Source of the DNA: Mycobacterium sp.
GTDB lineage: Bacteria > Actinomycetota > Actinomycetes > Mycobacteriales > Mycobacteriaceae
Reading direction: 5' to 3'
Assembly (NCBI GenBank): GCA_025965815.1
Contig: JAOPWF010000781.1
Coordinates: 1-5,408 of the forward strand
DNA: 5,408 nucleotides
The translations under genes were made by a program, and so were the position numbers. Below the pieces are notes generated by a model. It was not told the origin of the DNA, did not search any database, and worked only from the letters and a program-made list of their open reading frames with translations. Of this stretch, positions 1-5,408 are shown one piece after another. The first letter of the stretch is position 1. Every line of letters starts with the position of its first letter.

Positions 1-1
1 G

Positions 2-739
2 GAGGGCGCCGACATCGTCGGGGTCGACATCTGCCGCCAACTCGACGGCGTCACGTACGCGATGGCGACGCCGGAGGACCTTGACGAGACGGTCAACCTG
101 GTGGAGAAGACTGGGCGCCGGATGATCGCCCGGCACGCCGATGTCCGCGACCGCAAGGCGCTGCGGGCGGCCTTCAATGACGGAGTCGAGGAGTTCGGCT
201 ACATCGACACCGTGGTCGCCAATGCCGGCATTCTGCTGAACCGCGTCGACGAGCCCGACCCCGAGGCGGCGTGGGAACTCGGTATCGGCGTGCTGCTCAC
301 CGGTGTCTGGAACACCCTGCAGATCGCCAGCGCTCACATGTTGGATTCCGGTCGCGGCGGTGCCATCGTCGCCACGAGCTCGATGGCCGGCCTGAAAGCG
401 CTGACCGACGGCAGCGGTGGAGCGGATGCCTACGCCGCCGCCAAGATCGGCGTCACCGGCCTGGTCCGCGCCTACGCCCAACGGCTGGCCGCGAAGAACA
501 TCCGCGTCATGGCCATCGCGCCGACCGGCGTCAACACCTCGATGATCGTCGAGAACCCCGCGTTGTTCGAGGTCATCGCCCAGCACGAGCACCTCGCCAA
601 GGCGATGACCAACGCCCTGCCGGTCACCATCATCGAGCCGGCCGACGTGTCGGAGACGGTGTTGTTCCTGGTGTCCGACAGCGGCCGGTACTACACCGGC
701 TCCACACTGATGCTCGATGCCGGCATGAACATGACCTGA
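2..739 (+). CDS. Mycofactocin-associated SDR family oxidoreductase, 5' truncated by window edge
   Basis: NAD(P)-dependent short-chain dehydrogenase/reductase, probably acting on an alcohol/ketone pair in the cytoplasm. The frame is open from base 2 with no start in the window, so the Rossmann TGxxxGxG segment lies upstream; 245 residues are visible and about 25-30 are missing. Seen: GADIVGVDIC at the end of beta-2; an insertion reading MATPEDLDETVNLVE typical of the mycofactocin-coupled SDR subfamily (carveol dehydrogenase-like); ADVRD; VVANAG; a TSS motif with the catalytic Ser (377-382); and catalytic YAAAK (Tyr at 431-433, Lys at 443-445). The C-terminal end GSTLMLDAGMNMT is typical of the fold. 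Family knowledge: these enzymes hold a non-exchangeable nicotinamide cofactor thought to be recycled by mycofactocin. The substrate is unknown. An internal ATG at 62 is not the real start, because clear family sequence lies before it. Confidence 0.93.
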   Translation, partial: EGADIVGVDICRQLDGVTYAMATPEDLDETVNLVEKTGRRMIARHADVRDRKALRAAFNDGVEEFGYIDTVVANAGILLNRVDEPDPEAAWELGIGVLLTGVWNTLQIASAHMLDSGRGGAIVATSSMAGLKALTDGSGGADAYAAAKIGVTGLVRAYAQRLAAKNIRVMAIAPTGVNTSMIVENPALFEVIAQHEHLAKAMTNALPVTIIEPADVSETVLFLVSDSGRYYTGSTLMLDAGMNMT

Positions 740-781
740 GCTCGACCTCCCGCTCGCGAGCAGGGGGCACCATCCCGCCCG

Positions 782-840
782 CGAGTGTGCGTGTCTGCCC
801 CTCGACACGCCGGTAATTGGCAGCATTTTGGGCACGCTCG
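782..840. terminator. Structured element between convergent genes; candidate bidirectional terminator
   Basis: The tails of the SDR gene and the phosphotransferase gene face each other here. Bases 782-790 pair with 832-840 as a 9-bp stem with one G-T wobble. Inside it 791-795 pairs with 804-808 (GTGTC/GACAC), which can extend to 7 bp (789-795 with 804-810) if the outer stem opens. GCC at 809-811 can pair with GGC at 819-821. Together this makes a branched hairpin on either strand. There is no real U-tract, only TTTT at 826-829, so a terminator role is inferred from position and from the known tolerance of mycobacterial terminators for missing U-tracts. It could instead be a dispersed intergenic repeat. 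The rest of the 740-863 gap holds a perfect GCTCGCGAGC palindrome (752-761) and no gene. Confidence 0.4.
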
Positions 841-863
841 GGGGCACCGAGGGAGCGCAGGAC

Positions 864-2009
864 TCAGCTCAGCAGCGCCCCGGTGCCGAGGTCCGAATAG
901 GCCTCGGCGAACCGGCCCAGCACCGCGTTGACAACCTCAACCGAATACATCTGATCGGGCGTGATCGCCCACATGCAGAAACCCCATGCCGGGCTCTCGC
1001 AGTAGGAGGTCCACATGTGCTCCCGGCCGGGTACCGATGTCACGCCGGCGTCGACCAGGCGGCCGCGATAGTTGTCCAGCAGCTCGCGTTCGTGTGCGCG
1101 GCGAAGATCCGGTGGGAGCGCCCCGATCAGGGCGTAGCCGACGTCGTGCGACCACGACCCGCGCCGAACCAGTTGCCAGTCAAGGACACCCATTCGCCCG
1201 GTGGGCAACGCATAGGTATTGCGGGGGTGCGGATCGCCGTGCAGCAGCGTCATCGGATCGCGGGCCACCCGCTCCTGAAGCGTCCAGAACGCCGCTTCCA
1301 TCGCGTCCGTGTCGGCGCCAGTGGCGTCCAGTAGCGCCTTTTTGTAGGGCAGTTCAAGGAACATCCGGATAATCGCAAAGCCGTTGGCGTGCAGGAAATC
1401 CGCGAACCCGCCGGACACGGGGTGCTGCAGCCAGGACAGGTCCCCGCCCGAGGCGAGCCGCGGGCTGCCCCAGAATGGCGCATGGACCTCACTGAGTGTC
1501 CGCAACAGTTCGTCGACCTGCTCGACGGAAAGGCCGGCTACTGCATCGGGGACCTGTGCTCCGCGAAGCGTGATGTCTTCGGCGAGAATGAGAAACTGCG
1601 ACGGGCCGTTAAGGTGCTCCGCGAAATAGGTCGTCATGGTTTCGACGTCCAGATCGGAGCGCAGATCCCGGTAGAACCGCGTCTCGTCGTCGAGGAGCAC
1701 CGTTCCGCCACCACCTTCCGACAGTGAGACATCCACGGCCTCCGGCAGATCGTGCACGGTGCCCAACTGAGTTTTCACGAACAGGTGACGCGGCAGCGTG
1801 GTGTCAGGGTCGGCATAGTCGACGTCCAGATGCAGATGCGATGTGGTGCCCTGCCACGTGCGATTCAATGTCGCACTGGTGACGGTGACATCGGGATCGT
1901 GGCGCCGAAGCAGCGTGGTGAGGATCTCGGGCGTGAGATCGTCGGCTGAGCGCAGCGTGACCGGCAGGCCGGAGCCGCCGGGCCGGCGACATTCTGCTTC
2001 AGTGGGCAT
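864..2009 (-). CDS. Phosphotransferase (APH/CHK-like kinase fold), 381 aa
   Basis: Predicted cytoplasmic ATP-dependent small-molecule kinase of the aminoglycoside phosphotransferase / ecdysteroid-kinase-like superfamily. Visible motifs: FVK with the likely ATP-anchoring Lys79; Glu109 in ETRFYRDL as the probable helix-C partner; a hinge-like ILAED at 141-145; the catalytic loop HGDPHPRN at 257-264 (Asp259 catalytic, Asn264 metal-binding); and VLDWQ with metal-binding Asp277. Length and motif order fit a complete enzyme. The start is the ATG at 2009-2007, because AGGAG lies 8 bases before it. An upstream in-frame GTG at 2057 would add 16 unfamiliar residues and has no good ribosome binding site. 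It converges on the SDR gene and diverges from ynfA, so it is probably transcribed alone. The substrate is unknown; actual aminoglycoside resistance should not be assumed, since this fold is abundant in actinobacteria with mostly unassigned roles. Confidence 0.9.
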   Translation of the reverse strand: MPTEAECRRPGGSGLPVTLRSADDLTPEILTTLLRRHDPDVTVTSATLNRTWQGTTSHLHLDVDYADPDTTLPRHLFVKTQLGTVHDLPEAVDVSLSEGGGGTVLLDDETRFYRDLRSDLDVETMTTYFAEHLNGPSQFLILAEDITLRGAQVPDAVAGLSVEQVDELLRTLSEVHAPFWGSPRLASGGDLSWLQHPVSGGFADFLHANGFAIIRMFLELPYKKALLDATGADTDAMEAAFWTLQERVARDPMTLLHGDPHPRNTYALPTGRMGVLDWQLVRRGSWSHDVGYALIGALPPDLRRAHERELLDNYRGRLVDAGVTSVPGREHMWTSYCESPAWGFCMWAITPDQMYSVEVVNAVLGRFAEAYSDLGTGALLS

Positions 2010-2017
2010 GGTCGCGG

Positions 2018-2022
2018 CTCCT
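2018..2022 (-). promoter_or_regulatory. Ribosome binding site of the phosphotransferase gene
   Basis: CTCCT on the + strand reads AGGAG on the - strand and lies 8 bases before the ATG at 2009. It decides the start in favour of the 381-residue protein. Slightly upstream, CATACT on the - strand (2040-2035) resembles a -10 hexamer and would give a leader of about 20 bases; no convincing -35 is seen. Confidence 0.65.
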
Positions 2023-2089
2023 GGTCGGACAGCAAGTATGACAGTTGACTGCCACACTACGTGGTGCGACGGACCGCGGTGGCATTTTC

Positions 2090-2136
2090 GCCGGGGGGAA
2101 TCCCGGCAAGGCCTGTGGCATCGTCACAGCGGTGAC
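2090..2136 (+). promoter_or_regulatory. Leader of ynfA with several short hairpins, one covering the start codon
   Basis: Just before the ynfA start lies a GC-rich hairpin: GCCGGG at 2090-2095 pairs with CCCGGC at 2102-2107, loop GGGAAT. Next come two stems that cannot form together: CTGTG 2113-2117 with CACAG 2125-2129, and GTCAC 2123-2127 with GTGAC 2132-2136. The second includes the proposed GTG start. No strong Shine-Dalgarno is visible; GGCAAGG at 2105-2111 is too far from the start. The pairing is seen in the sequence, but a regulatory role is only inferred, and 5-bp stems arise easily in GC-rich DNA. Confidence 0.3.
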
Positions 2137-2461
2137 CGTGCTGAAGTCGATCGTGCTGTTCGTGCTCGCAGCACTACTGGAGATCGGGGGCGCCTGGCTG
2201 GCGTGGCAGGGGTTGCGTGAGCACCGGGGGTGGTTGTGGGTCGTCGCGGGCGTCGTCGCGCTGGGTGCCTACGGATGCGTCGCGGCGTGGCAGCCCGACG
2301 CCAACTTCGGCCGGGTGCTGGCGGCGTACGGGGGCGTGTTCATCGTGGGTTCGCTGGCCTGGGCAATGGTTGCGGACGGGTTTCGTCCCGACCACTGGGA
2401 TGCTGCGGGTGCCGCCATCTGTCTGCTGGGCGTGGCCCTGATCATGTACGCCCCGCGTTGA
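2132..2461 (+). CDS. ynfA: YnfA/UPF0060 family small membrane protein, 109 aa
   Basis: Small inner-membrane protein of the UPF0060 family, which resembles half of an SMR-type drug/metabolite transporter. Four hydrophobic helices are visible at about 5-26, 33-52, 61-82 and 89-106. Family hallmarks: LLEIGGAWL near residues 15-23 with the buried Glu17, [17 protein letters not shown] at 54-70, DGFRPDHWD at 82-90, and the terminal MYAPR. The frame is open back to 2045, but that extension is hydrophilic and unlike the family, so I chose the GTG at 2132, which gives the usual length of about 108-110 residues. A GTG at 2138 (107 residues) is the alternative. Family knowledge: E. coli-type YnfA proteins have been linked to efflux of cationic compounds, but the mycobacterial role is not established. 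It is divergent from the phosphotransferase gene and convergent with a pseudogene 6 bp away. Confidence 0.9.
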   Translation: MTVLKSIVLFVLAALLEIGGAWLAWQGLREHRGWLWVVAGVVALGAYGCVAAWQPDANFGRVLAAYGGVFIVGSLAWAMVADGFRPDHWDAAGAAICLLGVALIMYAPR

Positions 2462-2467
2462 GGGCCG

Positions 2468-3134
2468 TCAGGTCAGGTGTGCGCTGTTGTCGTCGAGGTC
2501 GTAGCCGCGCAGGCCGATCGGCGTGTCGTCGGGATGTCACCGCCGGCCACCACGGCCAGGGTGATCGGGGTCAGAGCATGGAACAGCGCCTCCACCTCCG
2601 CGTCATCGAGGGCGTCGAGCGCGGACAAGGCCAGCGCGTCCCGCGGCGGCGAGGGCCGCAACATGGCCGTCGCCCCGATGTTCGCGCAGCAGGGTGGTGG
2701 CGTGCCACAGTGTGGCGACGGTCTCCACGGCTGCGCACGATTCGCCGCGAAGAGCGGTCGGCCGTCAACCGGCGCACCGCGCGGCCAGTTCGGCTGCGGT
2801 ACGGACGTTCTCGTCCACGGCGATGCCGTACCGGCGCAACGCCGCCACCGCCGAATCCCGACGAGCGCGTAACACGGCCTCGGGTGACGCGAACTCCCAC
2901 ACGGCGGGCAACGCCTTCGCGACCCTGCCGGTGGTGAAGTTGTAGAACGTCGCCGTCACCGCCTCCGGCGCCGCCATACCCGCGGCGCTGACCGGGCCGC
3001 GAATAGCCCATCCAGAAGCCGCGGAATCCGAGTCCGTCGAAGGTCGATCGAGCTTCGGACGAGAAGTAGGTGACCGCGTGTACCGGCTCGAAACGTTCGA
3101 AGAAACGACGCGCCAGCGCGGGCCCTCTGTGCAC
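2468..3134 (-). pseudogene. Broken SCO6745-like protein gene with several frameshifts and an internal deletion
   Basis: Pieces in different frames join into one recognisable actinobacterial protein of unknown function. The intact start (GTG at 3134) gives ARRFFERFEPVHAVTYFSS and RGFWMGY. The reading then jumps frames near 3003 and 2978-2985; between these the bases would read FAARSAP, which fits the family. It continues as ATFYNFTTGRVAKALPAVW in 2977-2768, is broken near 2770 (TGA at 2767-2765), reads DGRPLFAANRAQPW, shifts again near 2725, and reads LWHATTLLREHRGDGHVAAL. It then jumps near 2640-2655 straight to DALALSALDALDDAEVEALF, apparently losing roughly 60-70 codons that relatives carry here. 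A last shift near 2531 restores a tail ending DDNSAHLT with a stop at 2470-2468. The family name and the missing length are from memory of relatives (about 280 residues). The surviving pieces keep normal GC-rich codon use, so decay is recent. Three of the shifts look like one-base losses in short homopolymers. Confidence 0.82.
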
Positions 3135-3229
3135 CTTAATAGTTAACCATCACGGATTCCCCCGACTTGTTATGGTCCCTGCCAATACGCGGCGCAGGTC
3201 GGTATGGCAAACAGCTCGGGAGGCGGCTC
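3135..3229. promoter_or_regulatory. Divergent AT-rich spacer, probable promoters for lipoprotein and broken gene
   Basis: The spacer separates the pseudogene start from the lipoprotein gene. It begins with an AT-rich block (TTAATAGTTAAC, 3136-3147), unusual in this GC-rich window and well placed for a -10 region of the leftward gene, whose GTG start abuts it and may have been leaderless. For the rightward gene, TATGGT at 3171-3176 fits a TAnnnT -10 element, without a clear -35. GGGAGG at 3218-3223 is a strong ribosome binding site 6 bases before the GTG at 3230. The promoter calls are pattern-based only. Confidence 0.4.
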
Positions 3230-3970
3230 GTGCGGACGCTGCTGGCGGCCATCGGTGCAGTTGCGGTCGCATCCGCCGCCCTTTCGGGATGCAGTTTCAA
3301 TATCGGCATCAACACCAAACCGACCGTGTCAAAAGACGCGCTGCAGAAGGACATCTCGGATCGGCTCGTCAAGGCCGGTGAGCAGCCGCAGTCGGTGACG
3401 TGTAAGGACGATCTGGTCGGCGAGGTGGGTAATACCACGCGATGCGAGGTGGTACTCAGCGCGACAAACGCATTCGAGCCGATGGTCACGGTGTCCAGCG
3501 TCGACGGCGACACGATCAACTACGACATGACCCCGGCGCTATCCAAGGACCAGCTGGAGAAGACGGTATCGGGCCTCGTGGCCAATGCCGCGGGAATGCA
3601 GGTCGATTCGGTTTCCTGCGTGTCCGGCCTCGAGGGCAAGGTCGGCGCGGTGGCGTACTGCGACGTGAACGCCGGCGGAGTGAAACTGCGGCGCACGGTC
3701 GAAGTCGACAAGGTCGATGGCATGATGATGAATTTGTATGTCGTGCCGGTGCTCAGCAAGGCTGAGGTGGAAAGCTCGTTGCTCGAGGAGCTTGAACAAC
3801 AGGTCGGCCAGCGGCCCGATTGGGCGGACTGCTCGGACAATCTGCAGGGCAAGCCCGGTACGGCCGTCACCTGCAACATCGTGGCGGGTCCGGAGACCGC
3901 GTCGTTCATCGTCACCGTTACGACGGTCCAGGGAGACAAGATCAACTACAGCTACAAGCCCAAGTCGTAA
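3230..3970 (+). CDS. Lipoprotein with three tandem DUF4333-like repeats, 246 aa
   Basis: Predicted secreted lipoprotein anchored on the outer face of the cytoplasmic membrane. The N-terminus MRTLLAAIGAVAVASAALSGC is a signal peptide ending in lipobox LSGC, with Cys21 as the lipidated residue. The mature part is three similar units of about 72 residues (about 33-102, 104-173, 175-244). Each has an SK(D/A)xxE/Q helix, a Cys pair exactly 14 apart (58/72, 130/144, 201/215), a LxGxxG turn between the cysteines, and a closing VxxVxG strand followed by INY or a degenerate form. This matches the DUF4333 pattern found in actinobacterial secreted proteins; the Cys pairs probably form disulfides. The start is the GTG at 3230, with GGGAGG 6 bases before it; an in-frame TTG at 3167 would add 21 residues that spoil the signal peptide. 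Function is unknown. Either envelope binding or protein-protein contact is possible. Confidence 0.88.
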   Translation: MRTLLAAIGAVAVASAALSGCSFNIGINTKPTVSKDALQKDISDRLVKAGEQPQSVTCKDDLVGEVGNTTRCEVVLSATNAFEPMVTVSSVDGDTINYDMTPALSKDQLEKTVSGLVANAAGMQVDSVSCVSGLEGKVGAVAYCDVNAGGVKLRRTVEVDKVDGMMMNLYVVPVLSKAEVESSLLEELEQQVGQRPDWADCSDNLQGKPGTAVTCNIVAGPETASFIVTVTTVQGDKINYSYKPKS

Positions 3971-4005
3971 CGACGCCGGCTCATCGGGCGGCGCGGCTGT
4001 TTCGT

Positions 4006-4011
4006 TAGACT
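4006..4011 (+). promoter_or_regulatory. Possible -10 element upstream of the DUF2889 gene
   Basis: TAGACT fits the mycobacterial TAnnnT -10 pattern and sits in the 85-bp gap after the lipoprotein gene, giving a leader of about 38 bases. No -35 match is visible, which is common in this group. The DUF2889 gene may therefore have its own promoter or be read through from the lipoprotein gene. GGAAGGA at 4042-4048 is its ribosome binding site, 7 bases before the ATG. Confidence 0.3.
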
Positions 4012-4055
4012 GCCTTGCGAGCGGCGTCCTGAGGGGGGCGCGGAAGGACTGCGCG

Positions 4056-5084
4056 ATGGCGGTGACAGATCTCGGTTCCCCGGAGTTTGCCCTGCACCCG
4101 CTGCACGGCATTCACCAACCGACGCAGAAGACCCCGGCGCGACGGCCACACTCGGTGCGGCGGACCACCTCGATCGACATGACGCGTGACGATGGCTCGC
4201 TGGATCCGGTGTACCTGTCCGGCACAGGCCGTGACCTGTGGACCGCGGCGGACGGCTCCACCCGCGAGCTCCGACGGGTCACTCTGACAGCGACAGTCGA
4301 GTTGGTGCCGCGGTTGATCCAGCGCGTCGAAACCGATCCGCCGATCGAGGGGATGTCCCGCCTGACCGGGGCGCCGGCGATGAGCGGCTTCCGGGCCGCC
4401 GCCGACGCGGTAGCGCCCGAACTGCGGCAACGACGTGACCTGATGTACACGTTGGTCGACGATATCCCGGTTGCCACGCTGATCTCCGGGCACGCTCTGT
4501 CGGCCTCCGGCACGCTGAGTGAACTGTCGCAGTCGGGTTATATGCCGATTGCCGACCAATGCGCCGGCTTTGTCAGCGGCGGTCTGCTGATGTCGTCGTT
4601 CCAGGCCGGGGACATGGTGGTGGTGACCGGGCCGGTAGCGCCACGGCTGGAAAGCGAAGACGATCCGCTGGCCTGGCATCAGCTCGCTGACCTGCCCGTT
4701 CACGGGATGCGGCGGCGCAGGCGCCTTGACGTTCACCAGATGCCCGACGGTTCGGAGGTAGGCGTCGACGCCATGTTCCGCGACACTTATGTCCGCTCCG
4801 ACGGACAGGAAACGATCATCCACGAGTACACCCTGACGGCCACCGTCGACGCGGATACCGGTGTCATCGTGGCCCCGCGTGCGGTTCCCCAGGTGCTGCC
4901 CTGGCAGGAATGCCCCGGTGCCGTGGACAGCGCCACCCGCGTCGCCGGCATGACACTGCAGGAACTGCATTTCCGGGTCCGCGACGAACTGGCCGGCACC
5001 AGCACGTGCACGCACCTCAACGACCTGCTCCGCAGTGTCGCCGACGCCGGCCCCCTGATCTCGGTGCTTCGCGAACTCGGCTGA
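4056..5084 (+). CDS. DUF2889 domain-containing protein, 342 aa
   Basis: Protein of unknown biochemical function, probably cytoplasmic: there is no signal peptide and no membrane helix. The DUF2889 signature is spread along the chain: RRTTSIDM at 35-42, a central acidic-hydrophobic region with ISGHALSASG (143-152), HEYTLTATVDADTGVIV (256-272), PWQECPGAVDSA with Cys286 (282-293), a GMTLQEL turn, and the strongly diagnostic CTHLNDLLRSVADA at 318-331. The conserved Cys and His residues (C286, C318, H320) could bind a metal or be catalytic, but this is speculation. The ATG at 4056 is chosen because GGAAGGA precedes it by 7 bases; the frame is open much further upstream, but that overlaps the lipoprotein gene in another frame. 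DUF2889 genes in proteobacteria and actinobacteria often neighbour aromatic, lipid or steroid catabolism genes, in keeping with the CoA-transferase 79 bp downstream. Confidence 0.85.
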   Translation: MAVTDLGSPEFALHPLHGIHQPTQKTPARRPHSVRRTTSIDMTRDDGSLDPVYLSGTGRDLWTAADGSTRELRRVTLTATVELVPRLIQRVETDPPIEGMSRLTGAPAMSGFRAAADAVAPELRQRRDLMYTLVDDIPVATLISGHALSASGTLSELSQSGYMPIADQCAGFVSGGLLMSSFQAGDMVVVTGPVAPRLESEDDPLAWHQLADLPVHGMRRRRRLDVHQMPDGSEVGVDAMFRDTYVRSDGQETIIHEYTLTATVDADTGVIVAPRAVPQVLPWQECPGAVDSATRVAGMTLQELHFRVRDELAGTSTCTHLNDLLRSVADAGPLISVLRELG

Positions 5085-5095
5085 ATCGACCAAAA

Positions 5096-5157
5096 GGTTC
5101 CGCCGCCGACCGGGTCTCTCTATATTAGAGCGCGATTCTGATTTCGCGGCGAAAGGA
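5096..5157 (+). promoter_or_regulatory. Promoter-like spacer with palindrome upstream of CoA-transferase gene
   Basis: In the 79-bp spacer, TATATT at 5121-5126 is the best -10 candidate of the window, with a poor -35-like TTCCGC (5098-5103) 17 bases before it. The -10 lies inside a perfect palindrome, CTCTA (5118-5122), TAT, TAGAG (5126-5130), which could be an operator half-site pair. Downstream, CGCGA (5131-5135) and TCGCG (5144-5148) can form a small hairpin just before the ribosome binding site GAAAGGA (5151-5157). The match to any named regulator's site is not recognised. Confidence 0.45.
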
Positions 5158-5163
5158 CGCTCA

Positions 5164-5408
5164 GTGGCGTCAGCTCAGCAGACGGGCACCCGGCGGGGGC
5201 CGCTACACGGCCTTGTCGTGGTCGACCTGTCGTCCACCCTGCCGGGCGCCGAGGCGAGTCAGTTCCTGGCCGACTGCGGAGCCGACGTCATCATGGTGGA
5301 GCCGCCCGGCGGTAGCCCGTTGCGTCAGATCACGGGGTGGCCGGGTCTGTTGCGTGGAAAACGCAGCATCGAGTTGGACCTGCACGACAACGACGACATC
5401 GAGAGATT
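5164..5408 (+). CDS. CaiB/BaiF-type class III CoA-transferase, 3' truncated by window edge
   Basis: Class III CoA-transferases move coenzyme A between carboxylic acids in the cytoplasm. About 81 codons are visible. After a 13-residue leader, GLVVVDLSSTLPGAEASQFL, ADCGADVIMVEPPGG and SPLRQ follow, matching the canonical first beta-alpha-beta unit of the family (LADLGADVIKVEPPGGDPLR), and then LRGKRSIELDL, the usual GKRSIxLDL motif. The catalytic Asp lies further downstream, outside the window. The start is the GTG at 5164, with GAAAGGA 6 bases upstream. Compared with the commonest form, the glycine-proline turn after the first strand reads LPGAEAS rather than the usual AGPxxT, a variation seen in some actinobacterial members, some of which are double-length fusions; the window cannot tell which this is. 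Acyl substrate unknown. Confidence 0.9.
   Translation, partial: MASAQQTGTRRGPLHGLVVVDLSSTLPGAEASQFLADCGADVIMVEPPGGSPLRQITGWPGLLRGKRSIELDLHDNDDIER

Noticed and set aside
828..1334. Open frame on the + strand opposite the phosphotransferase 3' end
   Set aside because: The - strand frame carries clear kinase motifs; this is its antisense shadow.
2045..2050. TTGACT as a -35 box for ynfA
   Set aside because: No acceptable -10 hexamer lies 16-19 bases downstream.
2010..2057. N-terminal extension of the phosphotransferase to a GTG at 2057
   Set aside because: The ATG at 2009 has AGGAG at 8 bases; the extension would swallow that site and adds residues with no family look.
2230..2937. A 235-codon + strand frame across ynfA and the pseudogene
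   Set aside because: Extremely Arg-rich translation, overlaps YnfA in another frame and crosses the antisense of a recognisable broken gene.
3738..4055. Upstream extension of the DUF2889 frame into the lipoprotein gene
   Set aside because: It overlaps a well-supported gene in another frame, is Arg/Ser-rich, and a good ribosome binding site precedes the ATG at 4056.
3539..4111. A 190-codon - strand frame opposite the lipoprotein gene
   Set aside because: No motif, and it is antisense to the repeated Cys-pair domains that define the real gene.
4005..5093. A 362-codon open frame on the - strand across the DUF2889 gene
   Set aside because: It mirrors the + strand gene, has an arginine/glycine/histidine-rich low-complexity composition and no recognisable motif; long antisense frames are normal at this GC content.

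Overview
The window is high-GC DNA, uniformly coding-like, and most probably comes from a Mycobacterium/Mycolicibacterium-type actinobacterium. The clues are a mycofactocin-type short-chain dehydrogenase, a DUF4333-type lipoprotein, a UPF0060/YnfA protein whose sequence resembles the mycobacterial form, several GTG starts, and short purine-rich ribosome binding sites. The species cannot be fixed from the sequence alone.

Layout from left to right: (1) the 3' part of a mycofactocin-associated SDR oxidoreductase on the + strand (2-739). (2) A 124-bp convergent gap with a strongly self-complementary element of about 60 bp (782-840). (3) A complete phosphotransferase/kinase-fold gene on the - strand (864-2009). 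(4) A 122-bp divergent gap, then a small four-helix YnfA/UPF0060 membrane protein on the + strand (2132-2461). (5) Convergent to it with a 6-bp gap, a decayed - strand gene (2468-3134) whose fragments in several frames still read as one recognisable actinobacterial protein (SCO6745-like). (6) A + strand lipoprotein made of three tandem Cys-pair DUF4333-like repeats (3230-3970). (7) A DUF2889 protein (4056-5084). (8) The start of a CaiB/BaiF-type class III CoA-transferase (5164 to beyond the window), behind an AT-rich promoter-like spacer carrying a short palindrome.

Functionally this is mostly ordinary actinobacterial accessory metabolism. The SDR and the CoA-transferase belong to families common in lipid, terpenoid or steroid breakdown, and DUF2889 genes often lie near such genes, but nothing here proves one pathway. 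The lipoprotein and YnfA are envelope proteins. Frequent strand changes mean that only the lipoprotein, DUF2889 and CoA-transferase genes lie in one co-directional run, and its spacers of 85 and 79 bp each look able to hold their own promoter.

I see no convincing novel multi-gene system, tRNA, rRNA, CRISPR array or transposase. The points most worth a second look are the multi-lesion pseudogene, the structured element between the convergent genes, the triple-repeat lipoprotein, the two competing hairpins over the YnfA start, and the palindrome upstream of the CoA-transferase.
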